This document shows, one piece after another, positions 45,587-57,459 of a stretch of 64,000 nucleotides of DNA. How positions within the stretch are numbered: position 1 is the stretch's first letter; each line of letters begins with the position of its first letter. Source of the stretch: Aricia agestis (lineage: Eukaryota; Arthropoda; Insecta; Lepidoptera; Lycaenidae); contig NC_056415.1 of NCBI RefSeq assembly GCF_905147365.1, forward strand, positions 12,108,001 through 12,172,000, in the 5' to 3' direction. The notes below the pieces were generated by a model. The model was not told the origin of the DNA. It searched no databases and saw nothing but the letters and a program-made list of their open reading frames with translations. The position numbers and the translations under genes are program-made.

Positions 45587-45907
45587 CAGGGGTTCCCAAT
45601 CTTCTTTCGCCTGCGGCGCAGTTACACATCGGTGACATCACAATATTTTGTCACGGAACCCTACTCTACCTAGCTATTACAAAAAGATTCATAATTAATA
45701 TAAACACCTTTAATGATTATAGTTAGGTTAAGCAGGTTAATAATAATAAACAATTATTTAATGCTTTGCATAATAATTAATATAACAATTTTATTTTATA
45801 ATATTTGTGGTTTCGCATAATGATGGAGGATCGGCTCACGGCGCGGCGCCCCTCTTGCCTTTCCATGGCGCACCAGAGCGCCGCGGCGCACACTTTGGGA
45901 ACCCCTG
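45587..45907. mobile_element. hAT-type MITE with exact 8-bp target duplication (321 bp)
   Basis: Ends 'caggggttcccaatc' and 'ctttgggaacccctg'. Target duplication aagtaaag at 45579-45586 and 45908-45915. The right part is GC-rich ('ggcgcggcgcccctcttgcc'). Confidence 0.92.
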
Positions 45908-46187
45908 AAGTAAAGTATTTAGGACAAGACATTTCATGTTTTTACTTTCCACGACAAACTTTTGTATTTTAAATTAATAGTTTGACTATGCGAAGTTATT
46001 ATAGGGAATATTACGCAAAGGGCGCTACTAGCACAAACAGTAAATAGTCCGACCAAAATCCGACATGTTGCAACCTTCATATCAGAATATTGACAGTAAC
46101 GTTGTCAAACGTCGAACAAAACTTTTTTTGTGACTTTTTCTTTACCGTCTGCTGCCGTCAGTACTGATGTTGCCTCCAGCTTGAAAA

Positions 46188-46432
46188 ACCGGCCAAGTGC
46201 GAGTTGGACTCGCCCATGAAGGGTTCCGCAGCAGCAATAAGCTTTATTTTTATGAAATTAAGAGGTTTTTGGTTTGGTCTCGCAAACTATTCAGGTTATA
46301 AAAAATGATATTAGATACCTCAATATGATTTTTGAAGACCTATTCATAGATACCCTACACGCATAGGTTAGATGAAAAACATGACGAATCTATAAGGGTT
46401 CCGTTTTTTGCCATTTGGCTACGGAACCCTAA
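46188..46432 (+). repeat. Family-C dispersed repeat, compact copy
   Basis: Starts 'ccggccaagtgcgagttgga' and 'aagggttccg'; ends 'cggaacccta', so its ends are short inverted copies. Same family as 11964-12418. Confidence 0.75.
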
Positions 46433-46904
46433 AAATTGCAGCAATACCTTATTTTCACGCAAGTAACTACATAAACATTAGAGTTGTTTCTTTTACATTG
46501 AAACTTTGCATAAACCTATATATATTAAGTCTATGGAAACTTTGTGATTTATTACGGTTATAAAACTATCTTGAATCTAATCAAATTAATAGGAAGAACG
46601 ATAGGGTGTAACATTACGTAACATACTTACCTATTACCTATGCATTAAAACATCTACACCTAGACGTAAACACTTCCTGAACATCCACGGCATTTCCTCG
46701 ACAATTTTTATCAAGATGGAACCAGTTGGACGTAAACGGAACTACTTTCACGGCTTAAAGCAGCTTAGTTTATGTACTGATAGAACGCGCTCTACCAAAA
46801 ATATGTATAGGGGAAACTAGCATCGTTGACAGCCTACGAATAATAAAAACTATTGACAGCCATCCTATTATTGGCACTTGAGAGTTTTCACCATTATATA
46901 ACTA

Positions 46905-47140
46905 CGAGCTTTTGCCCGCGGCTTCGCTCGCGTTAAGAAGTATTATTATATACAAACTTTCATCCCCTATTTGAACCCCTTGGTGTTGGAATTTATCAAA
47001 ATCCTTTCTTAGCGGATGCCTACGTCATAACATCTACCTGCATGCCAAATTTCAGCACGATCCGTCCAGTGATTTGGGCTGTGCGTTGATAGATCACTAT
47101 GTGAATCAGTCAGTCACCTTTGAGTTTTATATATATAGAT
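46905..47140 (-). repeat. Dispersed repeat, family H (inverted partner at 55197-55432)
   Basis: Reads 'cttttgcccgcggcttcgct' … 'ggatgcctacgtcata' … 'gatagatcac' … 'ttgagttttatatatataga'. 55197-55432 is its reverse complement over the whole length with scattered changes. The layout matches other lepidopteran short repeats with a TTTATA-rich head. Confidence 0.8.
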
Positions 47141-47142
47141 AA

Positions 47143-47334
47143 GTGTCTAAACACACTAGGCCGAAGTTACGCGGCGTAAATTCCGCATAATTACGACCGC
47201 AATGTATTTAAAATTACCGATGACAGTTGACACTATTCCGTAGCGTACCGTCCGTATTTTGTATGCGTTTGACATTGCGGACGTAATCATGCGGAATTTA
47301 CGCCGCGTAACTTCGGCCTAGTGTGTTTAGACAC
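47143..47334. mobile_element. 192-bp palindromic MITE with TAA target duplication
   Basis: Ends 'gtgtctaaacacactaggcc' and the inverse, with arms of about 55 bases. TAA flanks both sides (47140-47142 and 47335-47337). It inserted at the very edge of the family-H repeat. Confidence 0.85.
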
Positions 47335-48632
47335 TAATAGTTGGTACTTCTAATATATATTCTGTGCTAATAGTATGAACTCTTTACGTGAATACCTTTA
47401 TTATCCTTTTTTGGTGTAAACTTCTTGTTTTTTGGAAGATTTCACCGCAGTTTGAAATATGTTTTTTTTAATGCGAATCTCTTCCTATAGTTCACTCTCT
47501 GTGTCGTTCCTGCTTATGAAAGAGATGACATGCTACTCATTGTGCTAAGTAACTTAATTTAACCCAGATCCGTGCCTACATAGATAAATGTATGCCGCGT
47601 TTAAACAAGGTAAGGAAACACTAACTTTAGGCATATTCAACAAACACCCTAAATGATTACCTGTCTCATAACAATTTGAAAAGAATTTTTATTTGCCCAT
47701 TATTGTGTCGAACAATAGGATTCCCAAAGCCTTATGTTAATCGCATACTTATAACTTAATTAAGCTTGGACATTTAAATAATGAGCATATTTAAATAAAT
47801 TATACACGCAGCCTAATCAGGTATAACAAGCGACAAGGCGCCGACTACTTAGCATACGAAATTCACACGATATTATATTATGCGAGGTCAAGGTGCGACT
47901 AACACACTCAAGGTACTGGAGCATTGAGTTTTGATCGCTAAATCATGACTATTCTAGTCGTATTGATAACGATATAAAGTCATGATTATCTAAGAACTCA
48001 CACGTGCATAAATATTAAATAACTTCATATTATAAAACTTGTGATATGAAGATAGGACTTATATGAAGTTGAAGATTTTGCCTTTGATTGTGTCGATTCG
48101 GTACTTCGTTTTTTGACCCTAAAGAGAAGAGATTATGACTATCAGTATGATGCGTTGTCTGTGTTTTTGTGTGTGTTTGACTTTTCATGAGTGTTTTATT
48201 TTACTTACATTTTTTCCAATAATATTGTTCCAGCAAAATAGTAACTCCAAGTTTCGGCTAAAGGTTGACACATTATAAGCTAAGCCTAAGCTAATGTTTG
48301 TTCAAGTCTATTTATCGTTAAGCTAAACCGTGCATAAACTTACACAGATAAATTTTCAGTTAATAAAAAATCCCCATTATTGTACGCGTACTCGTAACAT
48401 CATCCGTCAAAAGTAGCAGGTTCATTTTACGTGAAGTCGATGATAGATCCGAGTGTAACGACCAATAAATATGTAGAGAATGTGAAATCGTACATCCCGG
48501 GTGAGGTAACTTAGTACCAAGTAGGTAAAGAATCCTTGCCGCTTTCACCTGCGGTCGGCGGCGTCAGAGTCAGACCTAGTCAAATGTCAATATCTGTTAC
48601 ATCGTGACTTACCGTAACAAGATCAGGGTCCT

Positions 48633-48782
48633 TAGCCAAGACCTTTTCTTTATCGCTTCTTTACAGAATCGCCGATCAAAATGTATGGAATTGACATAAT
48701 CGTTAATATGACGTTGACGTTCGACTCGTCTAATGTCAATTCCATACATTATGACGATTCTATAAAGAAAAGTCTTGGCTAC
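48633..48782. mobile_element. Palindromic MITE, 'agccaagactttt' family, copy 2
   Basis: Ends 'tagccaagaccttttctt' and 'aagaaaagtcttggcta'. Shares 'cgccgatcaaaatgtatgga' and 'tcgttaatatgacgttgacg' (inverted) with 41992-42160. Confidence 0.82.
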
Positions 48783-48788
48783 AGGCTA

Positions 48789-48861
48789 AGGTACGAAGCA
48801 TTTAAGCTTTTAATAGACATATGTGTACGAAGGTACGAAGCATTTAAGCTTTTAATAGACG
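48789..48861 (+). repeat. 42-bp tandem duplication
   Basis: 'aaggtacgaagcatttaagc' followed by 'ttttaatagac' occurs at 48789 and again at 48831, offset 42 bases, with almost no change. It abuts the MITE at 48782. Confidence 0.85.
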
Positions 48862-49718
48862 TGTCACGTGTGTGTATGGTGTAACAAAACTAACTAATAA
48901 TGGTTTTTGTACGTCATACGTGTCCCTTATATAGAGTTCTCTGTCATCACTTAGTTTTGTGACACCTTGTAAAAAAGTGTTATATTTTTTATCATTAATG
49001 TTAATTAAGAGATTGAGATCTATCTATCTCAATCTCTTAATTTACACTTATTTGCTGTACACGAAAATTTTGTTAAATTAAGTTTTATCATCATCTGTTA
49101 TCGTAAAATTACATATTTGTTATTAATAGTCTCTGAGTCTCTAACCTAGACAATATCTTGCCAGCTTAGTGCTGTCCTCGAAGTTTATGAATTTTACTTC
49201 CTAAAATTAAGGATTACCCCATTACTAAGGACAATGTTTTGTTTGTGTGATTACATTGAAAAATACTCTTGATAGACAACCAACAGGCATTCGTTTAACC
49301 GGCAGGCACCTGTGTAGACAGTCAAGCAAATAGCAAAGAAAGAACAGCAAAAACTAAGACGATTTCAACACACGTGGTGGTCGTATATAATTACACAATA
49401 CGTCCAAACTAACTCGTTATGACACTGTAGTATAGAGGTTGTATGAGAGGTGTAGTAAACGTACGGGTGCAGTGGCCTGTCTTATATGAAAATGAAAAAT
49501 ATACACGAACTATATTCACAATTCACATAAGTAGGTACATGGGAACCATATTCTATGTTATTGTATAAGCTAAATCTATTTTTATAATGCTTTAAAAATG
49601 CAATTCATATTTCAATTATCCTACCTACTTAGGTACTTAGTACATAATTCGCAATAATTATTATAAGTAATTAATTAAAACATAGTGACTTATTATCAAT
49701 ATAGATAACCTTAAAATA

Positions 49719-49746
49719 CAAAAGCCCGCGTTTACGCGGGCTTTTG
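49719..49746. repeat. Perfect GC-rich hairpin resembling a bacterial terminator
   Basis: 12-bp arms 'caaaagcccgcg' and 'cgcgggcttttg' with loop ttta. A second small hairpin follows ('gggctttagccc', 49750-49761). It is isolated in AT-rich insect sequence with no gene nearby. Confidence 0.85.
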
Positions 49747-49761
49747 TTTGGGCTTTAGCCC

Positions 49762-50684
49762 AGAAAGACTTTGAACTCATTTCATAAAATAAACAATAGT
49801 TCATTTTGGTATCATAATATTTCACGTAATTTGTAATACACAGAAGACAATGTCTTATAATTTGAAACCTTGAGTACTGAGTCGTGTAATTTAACATAAC
49901 AAGGCGTAATTTTTGTTACGTTAACAGCGTATGTATGGAGCTAGCATAGTTTAGAAAAGATCAGTTTTAACGATACATTATATTAGAATCTGAATTTTGT
50001 ATACTGTGTAAGACAAGCGTATTTTAATATGTGTCCAGTGGACGCAAAAAATAGCTCTGTATTTTTTTTCTACAACTCTACGCTCTTATCCAGATAGTGT
50101 GCGAGTTCCGTATAAAAGAAGATGAAAAAATCAAACAATTTCTCACGTTGTTTGATTATGCGTCCGTCTGTTAAAGTTTTTGTTATGGCAAGTCTACTTT
50201 TTCCTTCGTCTATGGTAGCTAGTTGTAACCTCTATCGCGGTCACACTCATAATAATGTCTATGTAGTAATATAATATTACATTTCATCTATATAATTGAA
50301 TAATTGTAGTAATAGTAGTTTACGATATAGTTTCTATATTATGTGTCAGTTTAAATTAATTTTAGCAATGGAACGTTTTTTACAGTAATAATTTTATGAA
50401 GCACATGATTATATAGAATAAAGTTATAGCTTTGCCAACATACTTTGCATAGCTAGATGTATTATAAAGCTTAACTTTTGATTATTAGGAACTTAATGGT
50501 AATTAGGACTACTGGAAGAAATTTCTGTTAGAGGTAAGTAGATGATGTGTCGTCACTCTTTCTGTGTATATATTTTTATTTAAATAATTTTTATTTGCAA
50601 TAAAATATAGTTAAATAAAACAAATTGACAATAGTTGTTTTATTTCATATAAGTCTCTGTATAATATAAGGCGGACAATCGTTA
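49762..50684. other. AT-rich gene-free stretch
   Basis: I see no gene, RNA or clear repeat. Confidence 0.5.
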
Positions 50685-50759
50685 TTGTGTCAACTAAGTA
50701 GGCTGTGTTATTTATGTCTTCGGAAGTTTGAATTACGTCATAATTTTAGGGAAACCTTA

Positions 50760-51062
50760 CGTCAATCAACACTACATATATACTTTAGATTCCGGTCCGG
50801 TGCTGATCTTCTCCATCGCAGTATCTGGTCTGGCGGTGGGATCTGTACTTCTTCGCGTTCCTTCAAAGCCAAAATATGTCGGCCAGTGATTCGGCTTCAA
50901 TATTCCACGGGATGTTGCCGACAGGGACACATGCGGCATTTTTGGAGATGGTGCGGTATCAACTTATCGCCCTTATTGCCATCGTCCGTTGCAACCCACT
51001 TAGGATGCTCCTGGGTCTTGGTTGTCAGTCGCTCGGCCCATACTTCGTAGATTTCCTACTTA
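50760..51062 (-). pseudogene. Coding-like remnant of unknown origin, broken frame
   Basis: Minus strand, from about 51062 downward. One frame begins right after a tag and reads 'EIYEVWAERLTTKTQEHP', 'KWVATDDGNKGDKLIPHHL', then stops after 'QHPVEY'. Near 50940 another frame takes over: 'PHVSLSATSRGILKPNHWP', 'YFGFEGTRRSTDPTARPD', 'STGPESKVYM' and a stop. Base composition is clearly richer in GC than the surroundings. This looks like one former coding region with a frameshift. I do not recognise the family; a decayed gene exon or transposon fragment are both possible. Confidence 0.4.
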
Positions 51063-51074
51063 CATTATTTTAAA

Positions 51075-52534
51075 TGATTTATCTGAATTATTTGCGTTAC
51101 AAACGTAATACTGTTTATTTTACATTACGTCATTGAGTTTTATTATAACACCAGCTTCATATTTTGTTATTTACTAACGAAAACATAACTATTAAACGCC
51201 TTATACAACCAAGGAAAAGATAGTTATAATTTATTTTCAACCAGCTGACGTAAGCGCCGATTTTTAGTGAGCCTTATTAAGAAAGACCCAAAACCGACTT
51301 TCCCTTATTGCTTATCCTGGAGCTTTTCATTGAGGTGATTGCAGTACACTCACTTTTTCTGATAAACCATTGGGTAATGTATAAATTACTTGGTTTATAA
51401 GATATTTATGGCTTAAATATGAAAGATGCATTAAAGATTTCTCAATGAGTAAAGTCTGTGTTTTAATACATTTTGACCTAAATCAACTAAGTTATCACTT
51501 ATCTTACCTAATAGTAAGCTTATTTATTTATTTATTTGACACACCAACAAGGAAATACATACAAGATTACATTTAAATTAGAGTATATTTGTTGTTTCAG
51601 AGCTAAGGCAGTTGGACATCAGGACAGTTCAGAGTAAACTTTGTGTTTATACTTTGTATTTTGTACCTACTAGATCGTGGGCGCTTCTAAATCGCAACTG
51701 ACATGGCGTCTGATCGCGTGAGTAATTGGGCTAAAGACCTCGCGCCATTGTATAATTATAACATTGTATACAAGAATACAGCTAATCAAGGTTAATTTGT
51801 CTGCCATGTATTAAACGGCATTATTGTCTCGCTTACGCAATTATTAACCATGGTTTATGGCTAATCGACGTTTGTTTAATCGTTGTTTAACACTCGTTAG
51901 TTATGTATTATGTAACCTACTCTTGTCTTTTACGAATTGTGGCCGTAATCTCCGATATTGTTTATAGTGAGGCATGAAACATTTTACAAATTCATTTTTA
52001 TATTAACATGCGAAAGAATGTGTTTCCAACTCTATTACCTCTTTATGCTACTACTAAACCAATTTTGATGGAATTTCATTAGGATATATTTTGCGTCGAC
52101 CGGGGAGTGAAAGGATTGTATTTATCTGGGAAAAATGTATAGTTTCGCGCGAGATTTTTCGTAGTTTACCGAAAGCTGATGATATTACCGATACATTGGC
52201 ACAATTAGAGCAGCGACAACAATGGTGTATTCATACGGCCGCACTATAGCCGGACACCTTGACATTATTGTACATGAGCGCCGTTGAGCCTATCAGATAG
52301 ACGTGATGTATGCGTAATGTCCAAAAACCTTATCAGATGTGTCATTGTTGTTCGTAATTTGTATTATAGCAATTCGAGTATAAGGGCCCCACTTTATGAT
52401 TGCTATACTCTAATTTGATGAAGATTATGATAGAAAAGATGTTGATTTTGTAAGATAAACTTCATTAAATTAAAGTTAATTATAAAGTGTCACTGAACGC
52501 GACCGTGAGACAATATTGCTTGAATTAAAAAGTA
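51075..52534. other. Gene-free stretch
   Basis: A (ttta)n tract at 51519-51537 with 'tgacacaccaacaaggaaat' is a retroelement tail type. About 51995-52200 is a diverged family-A fragment ('acatgcgaaagaatgtgttt', 'aaaccaattttgatggaatt'). Otherwise nothing. Confidence 0.5.
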
Positions 52535-52985
52535 TCATCATAATATTAATACGCGAACGAAAAACTTTGTAACCCTTTTTACGAAAAATAGGGAAACGTA
52601 GGTGCATGAAATTTTACACAGTTATAGTTTATATGGTGAAGGAGTGCATCGAACTAATATTATTTTGAAATTATGCTTTTATCAAATATATTTTTAACAA
52701 ATAAAACATTACACACACTACAACACACACACATGATTATACTCTTTTATTTATGGTTGAAGTCTGTTGACAGCAAGTTGAGAAATGGAAAATGGATTAT
52801 AGTTTTTTTTTATTGAATCTAAGATACTATTAGACAATGCTTACACGGCCCCAGAGACAAGAGTTGAAAAAAATATGATAAATTCAATATTTTTTACAAA
52901 ATATAGGTACTTAGCTGTAGTCCTAATATCGTTGAAACTAAGGTCGAATTTCGACCATTGGGCGATCTCTAGTATTATAAAAAAA
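52535..52985. repeat. Dispersed repeat, family F, partner of 34860-35390
   Basis: Shares 'aactttgtaacccttttt', 'agttatagtttatatggtga', 'ttatactcttttatttatgg' and 'gggcgatctctagtattata' in inverted order with the other copy. Confidence 0.75.
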
Positions 52986-53527
52986 GGAGAAAAAAGAAAG
53001 CTCTATGAATTACCTGTGCAATAAGTAAAATAAAATATTCTAGAAGCTTCTAGAATAATATATTTTTACCTAGCTTAGAAAAGTTTGTAGTATATACTTT
53101 AAATAATTATTATTTGTCACAGTTATAATAGCAAGCCATGTGGTATAAAAAATATGACAAGAATCCATAAACAACATTATGCATATTATCTGTTCATTCC
53201 TAGAGCCATGTGTTTCTATTGATTACACGTTTCGGTTTTGAATTGCAAATAATTACAAATGCTCCAATTATTATAAAACCGATCACGTTGCAGCGCACAG
53301 AGATGATTACAGCTGATACAAATAGCAGGTGACTCAGAGAGACACGTCCTATGTAGGTAAGTTCTGTGTACTCTATAAAACAGTGTACTCTATGATTTGA
53401 CTGAAAACGGTTATTATTACAAAATTATCAAAAGTTTAGGAACATTTAAACTCGCGAACTGAACTTTTAAGGTTCATTAAACCAGAACTATTAAAAAAAA
53501 TAAACAAGAATTAGCAATGACTTAGAG

Positions 53528-53734
53528 CAGAGGTTCCCAAACTTATTTTGTCTACCGCCCACTTTAAGAACAATTTATATTTTAGCGCCCCTATTGTTTC
53601 AATTCAAAATGCATCCTGATGAAATAAATCACCCCCAAGCCTCCCATTTTTTTTCTGGGTTCCACACCACCACCACCACCTACAGACCTTCAGCGCCCAC
53701 AAGGGAGCGTTATCGCCCACTTTGGGAAAGGCTG
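53528..53734. mobile_element. hAT-type MITE with exact 8-bp target duplication (207 bp)
   Basis: Ends 'cagaggttcccaaactt' and 'ctttgggaaaggctg' (imperfect). Target duplication acttagag at 53520-53527 and 53735-53742. 'cgcccacttt' occurs near both ends. Confidence 0.9.
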
Positions 53735-54099
53735 ACTTAGAGGTATATAGATTCTCTTAGAACTAAGACATAGAACAACTTTGTTGTCGTTAATACATTA
53801 TACGTGCTTAAATATTCTAATATAAGTGAAGTCAGAAGATAACAGTAACGTCATATAGTGACTAAACCTTCCATAAAATAGCAATAACCAATTTAAGTTG
53901 GGGAAATGAGTCAGGTCTTTTAGCGGGGATGTGTCACGAGGTGGACGCCTACTTGGGCATTTTACAAGGTGATGAATGATGATGGCAGATTTGAAGGTGT
54001 TTCCTTAAACAGATATTAGAGAGAGAAAGAGATTAAGAGGAAACAAGAAGTAAAATCTACGAATCCATATCCTATATCCATAGTTTCCATACTTCCGTA

Positions 54100-54418
54100 C
54101 TAATCTTATATATAAAATTCTCGTGTCACAATGTTAGGCCGCGTACTCCTCCGAAACTTACTGATTTTCACCAAATTTTATATGCATATTCAGTGGGTCT
54201 GAGAATCGGCTACTGGGTACTTTTTATATTGATAAGTGCATTTGTTGAATAAATAATAGGAAAATATTACAACTCGAGACTGACAGCGACCATTGTTTGT
54301 GCGACGGGATAGCGATGGACGTTGCCATGGTGACATACTTATTTAGTCACTTCAATAAAATAATACTGGCGAAATACTTTATATGGCAAAGAAACGTTTG
54401 CCGGGACAGCTAGTATTA
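54100..54418 (+). repeat. Dispersed repeat, family J (inverted partner at 59310-59640)
   Basis: Starts 'cttatatataaaattctcgt', contains 'actcgagactgacagcgacc' and 'catggtgacatacttattta', and ends 'gccgggacagctagtatta'. It is directly followed by a family-A copy (54420-54606). Confidence 0.8.
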
Positions 54419-54419
54419 T

Positions 54420-54606
54420 TATAAATACGAAAGTGTATCTTTCTGTCTGTATGTCTGTTACCTACCTCTTCACGCCCATTTGCATGGACTTTGAGTCTCA
54501 GGAAAGGGTATAGGAAATATACTATGTAAGTTTCTGGAATATCCCGGAAAATTTACGTTTTCCACGCGATAAACGAATTTTGGCGCAACGGAGTTGCGGG
54601 CATCAT
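54420..54606 (+). repeat. Family-A dispersed repeat
   Basis: 'ataaatacgaaagtgtatct', a ctgt-rich tract, 'cacgcgataaacgaattttg' and the end 'gcaacggagttgcgggcatc'. Confidence 0.8.
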
Positions 54607-55196
54607 GTTGAGAAACTTTCAGTTGTTTGTCAAACTCGTGGTGGTGATACATTGCAAGATTTGCAAGCTAGTAGCTACGTATTTTTGTTAGTCACTCGAG
54701 TCATATTTGAGTAGTGTATTTAAATGACTGTTCTACACTCTATTAAAATATTTCGATGGCTAAAGCAGAGACCAGATTACCCTATGGCTAAAGTAAAGAT
54801 TAGTTCTGGCTGTCAAACTAGTAAACCGGAACCGAGTGCCCTACAATGGAAACACAGGGTCAATAGAAAATTTCAATTATGCGTTAAGACTACGATTAGC
54901 CGAGTTAAGTGACAGCTGACAGAAAAACATGTGCCAGACGACCGGCACACTGGACCTTGAGGAGGCCGTGCAATTTGGCGGTAGAGTACATCTCGTTATA
55001 TCGATATCATAACGTGATTTTAATTCTTTTTAACTAACTTTTAACCAAAAAGGAGGAGGTTATATTATGTTCGGATGTGGATATATTTTGGATAATTAAT
55101 GGCTACAAATTGCAATTAACACAAAAAAGTCAACGAGACATTGTTAATATACTGAGATAATATAATTACAGTAGAAATATTACAGTAGATAATCTG
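54607..55196. other. Gene-free stretch
   Basis: No gene seen. A possible repeat edge lies at about 55030 ('ctaacttttaaccaaaaagg'). Confidence 0.5.
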
Positions 55197-55662
55197 TATA
55201 TATAAAACTCAAAGGTGACTGACTGACTGACATGGTGATCTATCAACGCACAGCCCAAACCACTGGACCGATCGGGCTGAAATTTGGCATGCAGGTAGTT
55301 TGTATGACGTAGGCATCCGCTAAGAAAGGATTTTGATCAATTCCACCTCCAAGGGGTTAAAATAGGGGATGAAAGTTTGTATATAATAATACTTCTTAAC
55401 GCGAGCGAAGCCGCGGGCAAAAGCTGGTATTTAATAAAATTTATATAATTAAAGTAGTAGTAGATGATGCTCTCAAACAGCAAATTCGTTTCTCACGCGG
55501 GAACCGTACATTTTTTCAGGATAAATAGTATCCCTTCCCGGATCAGCGTAGCTCCATTCTCCATAGTCCATACCAACTTTTAGCAAAATCGGTTCAGCGG
55601 TTTGGGCGTTAAGAAGTAACAGACAGACACACTTTCGCATCTATAGTATTAGTATGGATTAA
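55197..55662 (+). repeat. Family-H copy (55197-55432) followed by an inverted family-A copy (55490-55662)
   Basis: The family-H part starts 'tatataaaactcaaaggtga' and ends 'gcgagcgaagccgcgggcaa'. The family-A part runs inversely: 'cacgcgggaaccgtacattt' through 'agacagacacactttcgcat' to 'tagtattagtatgga'. Confidence 0.78.
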
Positions 55663-56106
55663 TGCTCAGTAATTAGCAATAAAAAGTTGTCCTAATTAAT
55701 GAAATAAGAGAGTCAACGAGTTGTGAAACCCGACCTTGGCCTTGGCGTCTTACTCGATCAAACTTTGGCATTACTGCACCAAACTAATTATACCTATTTA
55801 TCTCTCTCTAAAACTTAAATGGCCTCAAATCAATTTCTGACTAAATGAAGATTAAATAATATTTTTAACGAAACATATTTTATATCTGTAAGTTCAAGGA
55901 TTTTTAAAAATATGGGATCCTATTTTTTCTATAATAACGCTTATAAATTGAACGGAATATTCTGTCGTTCCTGCTTTAATAGGAGATTGGAGCCGATCCA
56001 TGAAGGTACTTGATAATGTTCATGTGTGGGATCTTGGTTATTTTTTAGTATTAGATATCCCCCGCCCCGCCCGCACCTAGTATTTAATTCTATTGTATTA
56101 TATTTC

Positions 56107-56246
56107 TTCGCTTCATTCTTCGATATATAATTAACCAGTAGTACCTTTGTATATCTGCTTGGCATACGCGTTTTTTTAAAGATTTATGTAGGTAAGTTGA
56201 AAAATTACACGCTCGCCCGATCACATGGCGTTCCAGCGTGCCTCAT
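56107..56246 (-). repeat. Inverted, nearly identical copy of 61138-61281
   Basis: Shares 'gtagtacctttgtatatctg', 'ggcatacgcg', 'aagatttatgtaggtaagtt' and 'cgctcgcccgatcacatggc' with the other copy over about 140 bases, in opposite orientation. The high identity suggests recent activity. Confidence 0.85.
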
Positions 56247-56454
56247 TCTTTGTTAACGCGAGGCAACGCGAACACGTTTACTAAGTAACCATGCTAAAGG
56301 ACAGCGCTCAGAAGAAAATTGGTTATTATTATTAAGATGATTGAGTCAGTGTTGTAAGTAACTAAAGTCAGTGTTATTTTATCATGTAACAAGAAAATAC
56401 ATGTAAGTACTATTAAATACTTAAATAAACGGCAGGCACTACCGAGGCCTAGAC

Positions 56455-57420
56455 GAGCCAATTATATTCAATACTAGCCGGCTTGTACTACGACCGCGAG
56501 TCAATTAAACGTACAATGTGTTTGGACTGCGAGTCTTTATCACAATCTATAATATTATGTATGCTTTATCTGTTCTATAAATAGAATTATAGAACTATAT
56601 GTTTTCTGGATGGGGGGAAATAGCTGCAGGTGATTTCTGCAATCATTTTATTAACCGGTATGTACTGCAACTGTGACTCAATAAGTACAGTGTGTTTGGA
56701 CCGCGAGTTCTTTTACACAATCTATATTCTATATGCATCGGAATTGATTGCGGATCTCTGACGATGTTTTACCTATTCTATAAACAGAACTATATGTTTG
56801 CCCGATTGGGGTAAATAACTGCAAGTAAATTACTGCAAGTGTTTAATTATATTTAGTTATTTTATAAACTGCCATAATGTGTGGATTGACTGCGGGTCTC
56901 TAAACACAATTTATATGCATTGGAATTGACTGCGAGTCTCTGACGATGTTTTATCTGTTCTATAAATAGAACTATGCGTTGGCCGGTTTGGGGATTAACA
57001 GCGAGTTGTTTTATAAACCGCCATAATGTATGGATTGACCGCGAGTCTCTAAGCACAATCCTTATGCATCGGAATTGACTGCGGGTCTCTGACGATGTTT
57101 TATCTAAAAATAGAAGTATAATATGTTGGCTGGTTTACGAGGGTTAACTGAGAGTTAATTACTATTTAAATTTAAAATATATTGATATTTTTAAATCAAC
57201 ATAATGTATGGATTGACTACGAGTCTCCGACAATGTTTAAAAATAAAAATTAGCAACTACCACGCGTTTTCTCGCGCTCTTAGTTTTATAAATAGAACTA
57301 CATATCTTTGCCGTTTTATAGAGAACTGCGAGTCTCATAAATTAACAAACAATGCGCGTCCCGCGCGTTCCTTTTGTTCTAAATATAGAACTACGATTAT
57401 AATTTACTATGTCTGCCGGT
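56455..57420. repeat. Degenerate tandem array, units of about 100-200 bp
   Basis: A motif pair recurs: 'gcgagtctctgacgatg'-like and 'ctgttctataaatagaacta'-like. The second is seen near 56572, 56770, 56958, 57108, 57284 and 57380. Other shared pieces are 'ataatgtatggattga' and 'accgccataatgt'. Spacing is uneven, so the array is old or its units have variable internal deletions. No reading frame persists. Confidence 0.7.
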
Positions 57421-57459
57421 ATATAATTATTATTATTAAATAAGTTTTGCACCAATGTT

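Noticed and set aside
49719..49746. Bacterial contamination indicated by a terminator-like hairpin
   Set aside because: The flanks are AT-rich insect-type DNA with no bacterial gene on either side; kept only as a curiosity.
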